Assembly: GCF_001665785.1 (NCBI RefSeq)
Contig: NZ_LZSO01000042.1
Span: 21,889-85,888 of the forward strand
Direction of reading: 5' to 3'
Length of the DNA: 64,000 nucleotides
Source of the DNA: Mycolicibacterium peregrinum
GTDB lineage: Bacteria > Actinomycetota > Actinomycetes > Mycobacteriales > Mycobacteriaceae
Shown: one piece after another, positions 20,001 through 25,565 of the stretch
Layout: each line of letters opens with the position of its first letter
Position numbering within the stretch: position 1 is the first letter of the stretch
Translations under genes and position numbers: made by a program
The notes under the pieces: model-generated
What the model saw: the letters and a program-made list of their open reading frames with translations, nothing else
The model's database searches: none
Told to the model about the DNA's origin: nothing

Positions 20001-21624
20001 GCGACCGGTACCGGTGGGCGTGGTGGGCGAGTTGTACGTCGCAGGCCGCGGCGTAGCGTGCGGGTATCTGGGCCGTCCCGGGTTGACCGGGTCGCGGTTT
20101 GTGGCTTGTCCGTTCGGCAAGCCCGGGGGGCGGATGTATCGCACCGGGGACTTGGTGCGGTGGGGCTCCGATGGCCAGCTTCGATACCTGGGCCGGGCTG
20201 ACGAGCAGGTCAAGATTCGTGGCTACCGCATCGAGTTGGGTGAAATCCACAGTGTGCTGGCCAGTTTGGACGGGGTCGATCAGGCGGCGGTGATCGCCCG
20301 CGAGGACCGGCCGGGCGACAAGAGGCTGGTCGGCTACGTCACCGAATCGGTTACCGGCACCACCGACCCGGACGACGTGCGGACTGCGCTCGCCGAGCGT
20401 CTCCCGGCCTACATGGTTCCGTCCGCCGTGGTGGTGGTGGACGCGTTGCCGCTGACATCCAACGGAAAGCTCGATACCCGTGCGCTCCCGGCGCCGGAGT
20501 ACTCCGCGGCCGCGTATCGGGCTCCGACAACTCCTGCCGAGCAGATCCTGGCCGGCGTGTACGCCGACGTGCTGGGGCTGGAGCGGGTTGGCATCGACGA
20601 TTCGTTCTTTGATCTCGGCGGGGATTCGTTGTCGGCGATGAGAGCCGTTGCCGCGATAAACAAGGCCTTGGATACCCACATGGCGGTACGCGTCATGTTC
20701 GACTCCCCATCGGTGCGAAGCCTTGCAAGGCAACTGGGAAGCGCCGACAGCGAACAGGAAGTGGTGCCGGTAGACGTTCTCAAGGAGGGCCCAGGCGTTC
20801 CGTTGTGCTGTATACATGACGGTTTCGGGCTGAGCTGGTCGTACCGGGCCCTCGGCGACTATGTCGAAGGTCCCGTCACCGGACTCAATCAGGTTCCAGC
20901 AGGTGCCGAAGCCGAGCCGACGTCAATACGGAGCATGGCGGCCAGCTACGCAGACCGGATCCAAGCCCGCTATCCCGATGGGCCGTACAAGCTTCTCGGG
21001 TGGTCATTCGGAGGCGTCCTCGCGCACGAGGTCGCCATCGAGCTTCAACGTCGCGGGTGCAAGGTTGAACGCCTCATCCTGATGGACGCGGCATTGAACG
21101 TGAACAAGGCTCGTGGATTGCGGGCCGGCGCCTACCGGACCGTCGCGAAGAATCATGCGTTGGCCGAGGGGCTGGTGCTGGAGTACCTGTTGGGCGCGAA
21201 CCGAATTGACGTCCCAGTGCATCGACGGCCACTCAGCTACCGACGGGCGGAGGAGATCGTCGAACAAGGCGAAGCGTCGGGTTTCATGCCCCCTGCCAAG
21301 GCGCTGGTCGAATTCATGGTCAAATGCCTCAGTGCGAACCAGTTGCGCCTTCTGGAACACCGGCCGCAGGTGTTCGACGGCGATGTCGTCATTTTCTCCG
21401 CCGTGCGGCACCGAAACGATGACAACGAACGCGCGAGGATCAGATCGCGGTGGCGCGACATGCGAAACCGAAGGGCGATGCGGTCCCATTTGCAGAGCTG
21501 GCGGCCATACGTCACCGGTGAGATCACCGCACATTCGGTCGATTGCACGCATTTCGAGATGCTTGCCGCCGCATCGCTGGGCGATTACGGCGGACAACTC
21601 AAGCGAGCGCTGGAGAGCTTCTAG
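8074..21624 (+). CDS. Non-ribosomal peptide synthetase, A-T-C-A-T-C-A(MT)-T-C-A-T-TE
   Basis: This is a 4516-aa NRPS adding four residues and releasing the peptide. It starts directly with an A domain and relies on the C domain at the end of the preceding gene, whose stop it overlaps (ATGA). Domains: A3 (about 8180-9690), T Ser587, C His773; A4 (about 11400-12860), T Ser1641, C His1826; A5 (about 14590-15800) with an inserted N-methyltransferase (VLEIGVGSG at 2695), T Ser3122 (GGHS), C His3309; A6 (about 19030-20490), T Ser4185; thioesterase from about 20760 with GWSFGG (Ser4311), Asp4338 and His4493 as the likely triad. There is no epimerase and no terminal reductase, so the product is a free acid, ester or macrocycle rather than the amino alcohol of GPL. 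A5 has NGCGPTE, with Cys2451 where Tyr is usual. The A3 pocket resembles Thr codes; the others are unassigned. Confidence 0.96.
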   Translation: MTADMSRRLSSMDFLDDDEHARLDGWSNRAVLTESASLSESIPALFAAQAALAPEAVAVSFEGHSMTYRELDEASNRLAHLLAGHGVGPGQCVALLFPRCTEAIVSILAVLKTGAAYLPIDPMHPDARIEFVIGDAAPVAAVTTAGLATRLAGCGLHVIDFDDARIATQRSAALPAPFADDVAYLIYTSGTTGVPKGVAITHRNVTRLLSSLEGDLELSGNVWTQSHSLAFDYSVWEIWGALLYGGRLVVVPEIVSRSPQDFHALLVAEQVTVLSQTPSAFYALQSADAVRPELGRRLKLETVVFGGEALEPQRLRLWLDNHPGLPRLINMYGITETTVHASFREIVPGDADNSVSPIGVPLAHLGFFVLDQSLRPSPMGVVGELYVVGAGLGSGYWRRGGLTASRFVACPFGGSGAPGTRMYRTGDLASWGADGQLQYLGRADEQVKIRGYRIELGEIQAALADLDGVDQAAVITREDQPGNKRLVGYVTERDTGAVNLDKIRAKLAERLPAYMVPAAVVVMAALPLTVNGKLDKRALPAPEYTDRDSYRAPTTAVEEIVAGIYAQVLGLERVGIDDSFFDLGGDSLSATRLINAINSSLDADLAVRAVFEAPAVVELAARVGAGGSGGREPLVAVDRTVGLPLSFAQQRLWFLDQLQGPSPVYNMAAALRFDGHLDADALGQALADVVGRQETLRTCFTAVDGIPEQVVVPADQADFGWQVIDCCDWSPELLEEAIGTVQRHTFDLSAEIPLRATLFRIAEDRHVLVVAVHHIAADGWSVTPLTADLQLAYASRCAGQAPGWAPLPVQYVDYAVWQRAHLGELDDGDSRIAAQAAYWQDALAGLPERLELPTDRPYPPVADFRGASAKVDWPAELQEQVGRVAREHDATSFMVVQAALAALLAELSASPDVAVGFPIAGRGDPALDELVGFFVNTLVLRVDVGGDPTVADLIAQVRQRALAAYDHQDVPFEVVVDRLNPTRSLAHHPLVQVTLAWQNFAGDGTAESVLGDAVVSALPVDTRTARMDLLFSLGERFNDAGDPAGISGNVEFRTDVYDAVTIETLIDRLQRVLTATTADPTRKLSSVDMLDEPDRRLLDKLGNRAMLAEAVRPVSVPVVFAQQVARAGQAVAVTHAGRSMTYRELDEASNQLAHLLVDLGAGPGQCVALLLERSAEAVVSILAVLKSGAAYLPIDPMHPDARIAFVVADAVPIAVITTAELSYRLEGCAVPVLDIDDPRIGVESAAALPVPSADDIAYVIYTSGTTGVPKGVAITHKNVTQLFSSEIGLPLGGAWPLCHSLAFDVSAWEMWGALLHGGRLVVVPESVVASPQDFHDLLVAEQISVLTHTPSAVAMLSPEGLESTALMVAGEACPAEVVDQWAPGRMMINAYGPTETTMGVTFSAPLVPGSGVVPIGAPVTSAALFVLDQWLRPAPPGVVGELYVAGHGVGLGYLGRSGLTGSRFVACPFGGPGIRMYRTGDVVRWGADGQLQYLGRADEQVKIRGYRIELGEIHMALAAADGVALAAVVVREDRPGHKRLVGYVTETTSGAVDPADIRTGLSQRLPGYMVPAAVVVLQCLPLTVNGKLDKHALPAPEYTDGNVYRAPSTAVEEILTGIYAQVLGLQRVGIDDSFFDLGGDSLAAMRLIAAINSSVDVDLAVRTLFDAPTVAELALRIDAGSGGLPALTAVQRPTVVPLSYAQNRMWFVNRIEGEIATYNMPTAYRISGALDVEALRAAVADVVGRHESLRTLFPAVEGVPRQVVVDADQADFGWQITDARDWPVERLTDAVGAEVGHNFDLVSEIPMRARLFRVDEQEHVLVAVVHHIAADGWSIGPLVRDLGMAYAARCVGQAPDWVPLPVQYVDYTLWQRAHLGDLTDPGSRITAQVAYWEEQLSGLPELLELPTDRPYPPVADYRGSSVAIDWPAELQQKIARVARENNATSFMVVQAALALLLSELSAGSDVAVGFPIAGRRDPALDELVGFFVNTLVLRVDLSGDPTVAELLEQVRARSLAAYENQDVPFEVLVERLNPTRSLTHHPLIQAMFAWQNFPGLDDDPAATLTLGNVEAAPLAAQTHSARMDLVFFLREHWTSDNAPAGIWGTVEFRTDVFDTATIETMVDRLYRVLVTMTADPSRLLSSVNVLDPAECARLDHLGRRHVLTDPVAEVSIPALFAAQAQRSPDAVAVRFEGRSWTYRDVDEESNRLAHLLVEHGARPGQFVALLLNRSDRAIVSILAILKTGAAYLPIDPMHPDGRVEFMLADAGPVAAVSAGDLAERLDGHGLAVLDADDPRIEAQPATALIGPAPDDVAYVIYTSGTTGVPKGVAVAHQNVTRLFDRLDVGVELGSEHVWTACSSLAFDYSVWEIWGALLHGGRLVVVPEQVTRSPLELHALLVDEKVTVLSQTPSAVGMLSPVGLESVAVLMVAAEACPPEVVDRWGPGRVMINGCGPTETTVYATISAPLQTGSGVVPIGLPVPGAALFVLDRWLRPVPPGVVGELYVAGRGVGVGYVRRTGLTASRFVACPFGAPGARMYRTGDLVSWGGDGQLRYGGRADEQVKIRGYRIELGEITAVLAADPRVAQAVTVAHTATSIAGAGATTSDKQLVSYVVLDKEMMLVREPAREEQLVEQWQGVYGGLYTGESFTEGTPTELGEDFGGWNSSYTGDPIPLPEMRDWRSDTVNRILALRPRRVLEIGVGSGLVLTQVAPACVEYWGTDFSAPTIQTLQAGVAGQAWGDRVRLRVQPADEGDGLPPEHFDLVVLNSVIQYFPSAGYLLDVIAVAMRSLAPGGALFLGDVRNLSLLRAFTTGVVCADPSCDDDAAAVAERVRREMLAEQELLCAPEFFAALPQHVPDIAAVEVQLKHMHAVNELSRYRYEVVLRKGPAPVRSVADLPSESWQRFDGLAALGEYLQSRELPELRVTGVPHAGIWSEVAMARALAEAGDRATVSELRPGTAASIDAPLPHQCHRLGQKLGYRTAVTWSSTAGLVDIVYTYPGDPDGALPTLSDVYLPSAPVGSLAGYVNDPAAIERVAELRSFASGRLPDYMVPAAIMVLDSLPLTVNGKLDRRALPAPEFSSGVAYRAPRDERERLLANLFSEVLGVTRVGIDDSFFDLGGHSLSATRLIARARVELGVDVPIRALFDAPSVATLAEWITTHAAVRTGPPLTARERPPVLPLSYAQQRLWFLDQLQGPSPVYNMPAAYRVSGALDTVALGAALGDVVVRHESLRTVFAAPDGVPQQVILPAERVEFGWEIVDACEWTAERLTEAIGAEVGHSFDLADEIPLRAKVFRTGPDDYVLVVVVHHIAADGSSIRPLLQDIGIAYASRCAGRVPDWVPLPVQYVDYTLWQREHLGDLADADSVIAGQVTHWEQVLAGLPERLELPTDRPYPPVADYRGASVAVDWTAELQERIALLARQHDATSFMVMQAALAILLSKLSASNDVAVGFPIAGRRDPALDGLVGFFVNTLVLRVDLTGDPTVAAVLEQVRARSLASYEHQDVPFEVLVDRLNPSRSLTHHPLIQVMFAWQNFAVKDTNESAAASLLDDVHLSPLSSDTHSARMDLAFSLEERFTEDGERAGIGGMVEFRTDVFDAASIQSMIDRLRRVVVALTIDPTRRLSSVDVLDDGERVLIDDVGNRAVLAESAQSVSVPELFAQQVSGSPRALAVRFEGRSMSYRELDEVSNRLAHLLSGRGVGPGDCVALLFNRSAEAIVAMLAVVKSGAAYLAIDPVVPDARIQFMMTDAAPSTAITTAELAGRLDEFDLPVIDIGDARIESYPGTPLPPPDATDIAYLIYTSGTTGTPKGVAVTHHNLTHLAASMPAGLPPSQAWTQCHSYAFDFSVWEIWAALLTGGRLVVVPEDVAVSPEDFHDLLVTEQVNVLTQTPSAVAALSPEGLGSAALLLGGEACPAEVVERWAPGRVVINAYGPTEATVYASMSAPLQKAGAPGPVAVPIGAPVSTTALFVLDQWLRPVPVGVVGELYVAGRGVACGYLGRPGLTGSRFVACPFGKPGGRMYRTGDLVRWGSDGQLRYLGRADEQVKIRGYRIELGEIHSVLASLDGVDQAAVIAREDRPGDKRLVGYVTESVTGTTDPDDVRTALAERLPAYMVPSAVVVVDALPLTSNGKLDTRALPAPEYSAAAYRAPTTPAEQILAGVYADVLGLERVGIDDSFFDLGGDSLSAMRAVAAINKALDTHMAVRVMFDSPSVRSLARQLGSADSEQEVVPVDVLKEGPGVPLCCIHDGFGLSWSYRALGDYVEGPVTGLNQVPAGAEAEPTSIRSMAASYADRIQARYPDGPYKLLGWSFGGVLAHEVAIELQRRGCKVERLILMDAALNVNKARGLRAGAYRTVAKNHALAEGLVLEYLLGANRIDVPVHRRPLSYRRAEEIVEQGEASGFMPPAKALVEFMVKCLSANQLRLLEHRPQVFDGDVVIFSAVRHRNDDNERARIRSRWRDMRNRRAMRSHLQSWRPYVTGEITAHSVDCTHFEMLAAASLGDYGGQLKRALESF

Positions 21625-21642
21625 CTCCGGTGATCCGGGGCT
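21623..21642. terminator. Hairpin spanning both stop codons of convergent NRPS and htpG genes
   Basis: AGCTCCGG (21623-21630) pairs with CCGGGGCT (21635-21642), an 8-bp stem with one G-T wobble and a TGAT loop. It sits between two convergent genes whose stop codons lie at its edges, so it could end transcripts from both strands. There is no U-tract, which is common in mycobacterial candidates. Termination is inferred, not shown. Confidence 0.45.
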
Positions 21643-23584
21643 ACACCGTGCGGGCCAGCCGGTCCGCGAGTAGCGCGGCGAATTTCGCCGGATCCGCGAG
21701 CTCGCCGCCTTCGGCGAGCAGGGCTGTGCCATAGAGTAATTCGGCGGTCTCGGCGAGTTCACCGGCATCCGAGGAAGCGTCCGGGCGGCCCTTGTGCGCC
21801 TGTTGCAATGCGGTGATGAGCGGATGGTCCGGATTGATCTCGAGAATCCGCTTGCCGACCGGGACCTCCTGACCGGATGCTCGGTACATGCGCGCGAGCG
21901 CTGGGGTAATACCGAAGCTCGGGGTGATCAGGCAGGCCGGAGATTCGGTCAGGCGCGTTGACAGCCGGACTTCCGAGACCTGATCGTTCAACGTCTCTTT
22001 CAGCCAAGTGAGCAGATCGGCAAAATCGCGCTGCTGTTCCTCTCGCTCGGCCTCGTGCGCCGCCTTCTCGTCCTCGGAGTCGAGGTCCACCTCGCCCCTG
22101 GCCACCGACTGCAGTGGCTTGCCGTCGAATTCCCGGACCGAGCCGACCCAGATCTCGTCGACCGGGTCGGTGAGTAACAGCACCTCGTAGCCCTTGGCCT
22201 TGAATGCCTCCAGGTGCGGCGACTTCAGGAGCTGTTCGCGCGACGGCCCAGTGGCATAGAAGATCTGGCTCTGCCTCTCCTTCATGCGCTCGACGTATTC
22301 GTCCAGCGTGGTGAGGTCCTCGTCGCTGTGCGTCGAGGCGAAGGATGACAGGCGAAGGACCGTGTCCTGGTTGTCCAGGTCGTGTACCAAGCCCTCTTTG
22401 AGGACTGCGCCGAACTGGTTCCAGAACGTCCGGTAGTCCTCGGGGCGCGCTGTCTGCAGGTCGCCGATCGTCGAGAGGACCTTCTTGGTCAGCCGACGCC
22501 GGATGACCGTGATGTGCCGATCCTGCTGAAGGATCTCCCGAGAAACGTTCAGCGACATGTCCTGGGCATCGACCACGCCCTTGACGAACCGCAGATATCC
22601 CGGAATCAGCTCGTCGCAGTCGCCCATGATGAAGACGCGTTTGACGTACAGCTGTATCCCGGTCTTGGCATCCCGGGTGAACAGGTCGAACGGGGCGTGC
22701 GAGGGGATGAACAACAACGCCTGATACTCGAAGGCGCCCTCGCCCTTCATCGTGATGATCTCCAGCGGATCGTCCCAAGCGTGTGCGATGTGCTTGTAGA
22801 ACTCCTGGTATTCCTCTTCGGAGACTTCTTCTTTCGGCCTGGCCCACAACGCCTTGCCGGAGTTGAGCGTCTCTGTCTCGACAGTTACGGTTTCTTCGGC
22901 ACCCTCTTCGGAGGCGGGCGTACGTCGCTCTACCTGCATCCGGATGGGCCAGGCGATGAAATCGGAGTACTTCTTGACGAGTTCCCGGATCTTCCACTCG
23001 GCGGTGTAGTCGGGCAGCTGATCGTCGACGTCTTCGGGCTTGAGGCGCAGGATGACCGAGGTGCCCTGTGGCGCCTCGTCGACTGACTCGATCGTGTACG
23101 TGCCGTCCCCGCTGGACACCCAACGGGTGCCGCCACTCTCACCTGCTTTGCAGGTGAGCAACTCGACCTCGTCGGCCACCATGAACGTCGAGTAGAAACC
23201 GACGCCGAACTGGCCGATCAACTCCTCGGAATCGGCCGCTTTCTTGCTCTCCCGTAAGCGCCGGCGCAGCTCCCCGGTACCTGACTTGGCGAGAGTGCCG
23301 ATCAGGTCCACGACTTCGTCATGTGTCATACCGATGCCGTTGTCGCGGATGATCAGGGTCCGTGGATCCTGACCCACCTCGATGTCGATGTGAAGGTCAG
23401 ACGCGTCGACGTTCAGGTCTTTGTTCCGCATCGTTTCGAGGCGGAGTTTGTCCAGCGCATCCGATGCGTTCGAGATCAGCTCTCGAAGAAAGGAGTCCTT
23501 GTGTGAGTAGACCGAGTGAACCAGCAGCTCCAGCAGCTGGCGTGCCTCCGCTTGAAATTCCAACCGTTCGACGTGTGCACACAT
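21641..23584 (-). CDS. htpG: HtpG, Hsp90-family molecular chaperone
   Basis: This 647-aa protein is a bacterial Hsp90, an ATP-dependent cytosolic chaperone. The N-terminal GHKL ATPase signatures are clear: ELISNASDALDKLR, DNGIGM, GQFGVGFYS and GTSVILRL. Full middle and C-terminal regions follow, and the length is normal. The ATG at 23584 gives the usual start, with A-H-V-E-x-L-E-F following. It is convergent with the NRPS gene (16 bp between stops) and lies 84 bp downstream of the Gap-like gene on the same strand, so it may be the last gene of the PKS-methyltransferase-gap series. HtpG is known to be needed for colibactin and albicidin assembly in other bacteria, so a role in folding the megasynthases is possible, but this could equally be the housekeeping copy. 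Confidence 0.97.
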   Translation of the reverse strand: MCAHVERLEFQAEARQLLELLVHSVYSHKDSFLRELISNASDALDKLRLETMRNKDLNVDASDLHIDIEVGQDPRTLIIRDNGIGMTHDEVVDLIGTLAKSGTGELRRRLRESKKAADSEELIGQFGVGFYSTFMVADEVELLTCKAGESGGTRWVSSGDGTYTIESVDEAPQGTSVILRLKPEDVDDQLPDYTAEWKIRELVKKYSDFIAWPIRMQVERRTPASEEGAEETVTVETETLNSGKALWARPKEEVSEEEYQEFYKHIAHAWDDPLEIITMKGEGAFEYQALLFIPSHAPFDLFTRDAKTGIQLYVKRVFIMGDCDELIPGYLRFVKGVVDAQDMSLNVSREILQQDRHITVIRRRLTKKVLSTIGDLQTARPEDYRTFWNQFGAVLKEGLVHDLDNQDTVLRLSSFASTHSDEDLTTLDEYVERMKERQSQIFYATGPSREQLLKSPHLEAFKAKGYEVLLLTDPVDEIWVGSVREFDGKPLQSVARGEVDLDSEDEKAAHEAEREEQQRDFADLLTWLKETLNDQVSEVRLSTRLTESPACLITPSFGITPALARMYRASGQEVPVGKRILEINPDHPLITALQQAHKGRPDASSDAGELAETAELLYGTALLAEGGELADPAKFAALLADRLARTV

Positions 23585-23668
23585 GTGATCCCGTTCGACA
23601 GAACAACCTTCGTTATCGATGCCGAGAAGATGATACCGAGCGCGTCAGGGATGGTTTCGGGAATCAGC

Positions 23669-24484
23669 TCAGAGGCCGCCCAGGCCCCGAGCAACCAGTG
23701 AGAGCCCGACCACCGTCAGGATGGCTGCGACGAACTTGCGGCGGTGAAGCCGCGCCCAGTCGTGAACCCGAAGCAGTACCGACTGAGTCCGCTCCGGCGC
23801 GAACAGGTTGCTGACCAGAATGATCTCCTCGACGGTGAGCACACCGATGACGAACACGACGAGGGCGATGAATTGAACGCCGGTGGATGCTCCCGAGGCG
23901 ATGACGATGCCGAGCGCGAAGAACACCCCGTCCAGCGGTGGAAGAAACCAGACGCCGATGAAGAAGGAGATCCACGGATTTCCGTCCTGCCACGCGCTCC
24001 GCGCCTTGTCGAGTAGCCGACGCACCAGCGATTCGTCTGCCGTGCCTGCGTCTTGTGAGGGGCGCAGGAGTCGTCGGAGTACGGGTGGGACCGATGAATC
24101 GAGGAGCAGTGTCGAAGTTTTGGTTGTGCCGTCCGGATCCGGGTTCAGGGGCGCAACGTTGCGGCTCGGCGTCCGTACCAACGAGTGCACAACGACCATT
24201 GCGGCGATCAACAGCAACGCCGCGCCCACGCCGATCGCAGTGCGCTGGGCGACCAGGCTCTTGGTCGGGTGCGCGAAGCTCTGCACGAACGCGGCGGACG
24301 ACGGTGTTGCGTGGAGCAAGATCAAGGGAACGAGGAGGGTGAGAAGCCCGACCATCAGGGCGCCCGTCCAATAGGCGAGCAGATTCTTCATCGGCCGTGG
24401 CCGGGAGAGCACCAGCAGGATGAGGCCGAGGCGCACAGGATTGATCGTCGTCAAGAGTGCCAGTACGGCCAACGACCCCCACAT
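23669..24484 (-). CDS. gap: Gap/Sap-family lipid-addressing integral membrane protein
   Basis: This 271-aa protein has about six hydrophobic segments (near residues 1-25, 37-60, 83-103, 172-196, 201-225 and 250-268) separated by a hydrophilic loop of about 65 residues. It opens with a short segment ending L-L-T-T-I-N-P-V-R-L-G, and later has FLPPLDGVFFALG and TVEEIILVSNLFAPE. I recognise the family of the GPL-addressing protein Gap and the sulfolipid-addressing protein Sap, small plasma-membrane proteins needed to move mycobacterial glycolipids to the cell surface. Its location beside the NRPS, PKS and MmpL genes fits transport of the lipopeptide. Start ATG at 24484; 287 bp separate it from the upstream methyltransferase gene. 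The family is assigned by recall of sequence features; the cargo is inferred from context. Confidence 0.8.
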   Translation of the reverse strand: MWGSLAVLALLTTINPVRLGLILLVLSRPRPMKNLLAYWTGALMVGLLTLLVPLILLHATPSSAAFVQSFAHPTKSLVAQRTAIGVGAALLLIAAMVVVHSLVRTPSRNVAPLNPDPDGTTKTSTLLLDSSVPPVLRRLLRPSQDAGTADESLVRRLLDKARSAWQDGNPWISFFIGVWFLPPLDGVFFALGIVIASGASTGVQFIALVVFVIGVLTVEEIILVSNLFAPERTQSVLLRVHDWARLHRRKFVAAILTVVGLSLVARGLGGL

Positions 24485-24588
24485 AGCCGAGATGCTACCC
24501 GTCTTGACATATTTGCTAGGTGGATTCTTGGAATATTCCGCGCGCAGTCTACGGATTGGCGGGTGACGTAAGTCGAAGGCTTGGGTTC

Positions 24589-24604
24589 ACCGGCATCGGC
24601 CGGT
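24589..24604. terminator. Small perfect hairpin in the methyltransferase-gap intergenic region
   Basis: ACCGGC-ATCG-GCCGGT forms a 6-bp perfect stem with a 4-nt loop about 170 nt downstream of the methyltransferase stop. It could end the PKS-methyltransferase transcript. The same 287-bp gap (24485-24771) also holds a GGAATATTCC palindrome at 24530-24539 upstream of the Gap-like gene. No other gene is seen there. Confidence 0.25.
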
Positions 24605-24771
24605 CGGGCGGATGCGGTCGATGCAGCCGTCCGATCGATGAAACAGGAACGTAATTCAGTTGTTCTATAACGTATCTGAGCCGAAGATCCGCGCAGGAAG
24701 AGGTGGCCGGCTCTTTGCCGTACGAGACGGTCCGACGAGCGACCGGTGGCTCATCGCGCAACAGCGTCAAC

Positions 24772-25563
24772 TCAGTCGATCTGGCTCCCGTGGGGTTTCG
24801 ACAAGGTTTGCTGAGGTCGGCCTGCCAGCACCACCGTCGGACCTGTTCGGTGGTCACGGAATTCGATGGCGATAGTCGGGTCGGCATGGTGGGCGAGGGC
24901 CCGTATGGCCGAAGGACTGTAGGCGCGCAGGCCGCTGATCACCGCGTCGTGGATCGCCGCGACCCGGGTGAACGGCAGCACCGCGGCCAGCATCGCCAAG
25001 TGCACAGGTGGAGATGGGCGGTGGACGTCGATGATCAGCAATTTCCTGGCGGCGCGCGTCCCTTCGGCGAAGACTCGGGTGGCCAGTTCAGGTGGCAGGT
25101 GATGCAAGGACAGCGCGAATAGCGCGAGGTCGAAATATCTGTCCGGAGCGTCGATTGCCGTGGCATCCATGACCCGGACCGTGGCACGGGGGTGGCTGCC
25201 CAGGTCGCTGGCGGCGATGCCTGCGACGAACGATGGATCGATGTCAGTGATGGTCACCTGGGCGCTGGGGTGGAACTCCAGCAGCTTGCGTGACAGCCCG
25301 CCGAGGCCAGACCCCAGCTCGAGGATTCTGGGTGCGGGCCGGTCGGACACTTCGTCCAGCGTTATCCGAGCGTACTTTTCGTAGGTCCCGAACCGTGGGC
25401 GGCGCCCGCCCCGATCGATTGCGCGCACCACCTTCTGCTTCAGGTCGTCGACGTCGTCGCGATCCAGATACTCCAACCGGTCGGTCTGCAACCGCCGCGA
25501 CAGCCACGAGGCGTTCGGGCCGGCCCTCGGCATGTCCACGATGCCCTGAGTGCACTCGTCCAT
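24772..25563 (-). CDS. SAM-dependent class I methyltransferase
   Basis: This is a 263-aa methyltransferase with the Rossmann SAM-binding motif I LELGSGLGGL (residues 81-90), an acidic residue after strand beta-2 (ITDID) and an FDLALFALSLHHLPP post-I region, as in Methyltransf_11/25 proteins. I chose the ATG at 25563, two bases after the PKS stop, because the tight spacing implies translational coupling. The open frame extends upstream into the PKS gene, and ATG 25533 is an alternative. Being coupled to the PKS, it most likely methylates the acyl chain (for example a beta-hydroxyl, as Fmt does in GPLs) or the released peptide carboxylate. N-methylation is already covered by the NRPS-embedded domains. 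The acceptor is unknown. Confidence 0.85.
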   Translation of the reverse strand: MDECTQGIVDMPRAGPNASWLSRRLQTDRLEYLDRDDVDDLKQKVVRAIDRGGRRPRFGTYEKYARITLDEVSDRPAPRILELGSGLGGLSRKLLEFHPSAQVTITDIDPSFVAGIAASDLGSHPRATVRVMDATAIDAPDRYFDLALFALSLHHLPPELATRVFAEGTRAARKLLIIDVHRPSPPVHLAMLAAVLPFTRVAAIHDAVISGLRAYSPSAIRALAHHADPTIAIEFRDHRTGPTVVLAGRPQQTLSKPHGSQID

Positions 25564-25565
25564 GA

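Noticed and set aside
8180..20490. Repeated blocks in the NRPS genes as a repeat array or CRISPR
   Set aside because: The repeats are kilobase-scale homologous A, T and C domains in one reading frame, not short repeats with spacers.
24505..24535. TTGACA on the plus strand near 24505 as a promoter
   Set aside because: No -10 box at 16-19 bp spacing follows, and no plus-strand gene lies downstream.
24530..24539. GGAATATTCC palindrome as an operator for the Gap-like gene
   Set aside because: At 10 bp it is short enough to arise by chance, and no regulator or second copy supports it. Noted only in the intergenic description.
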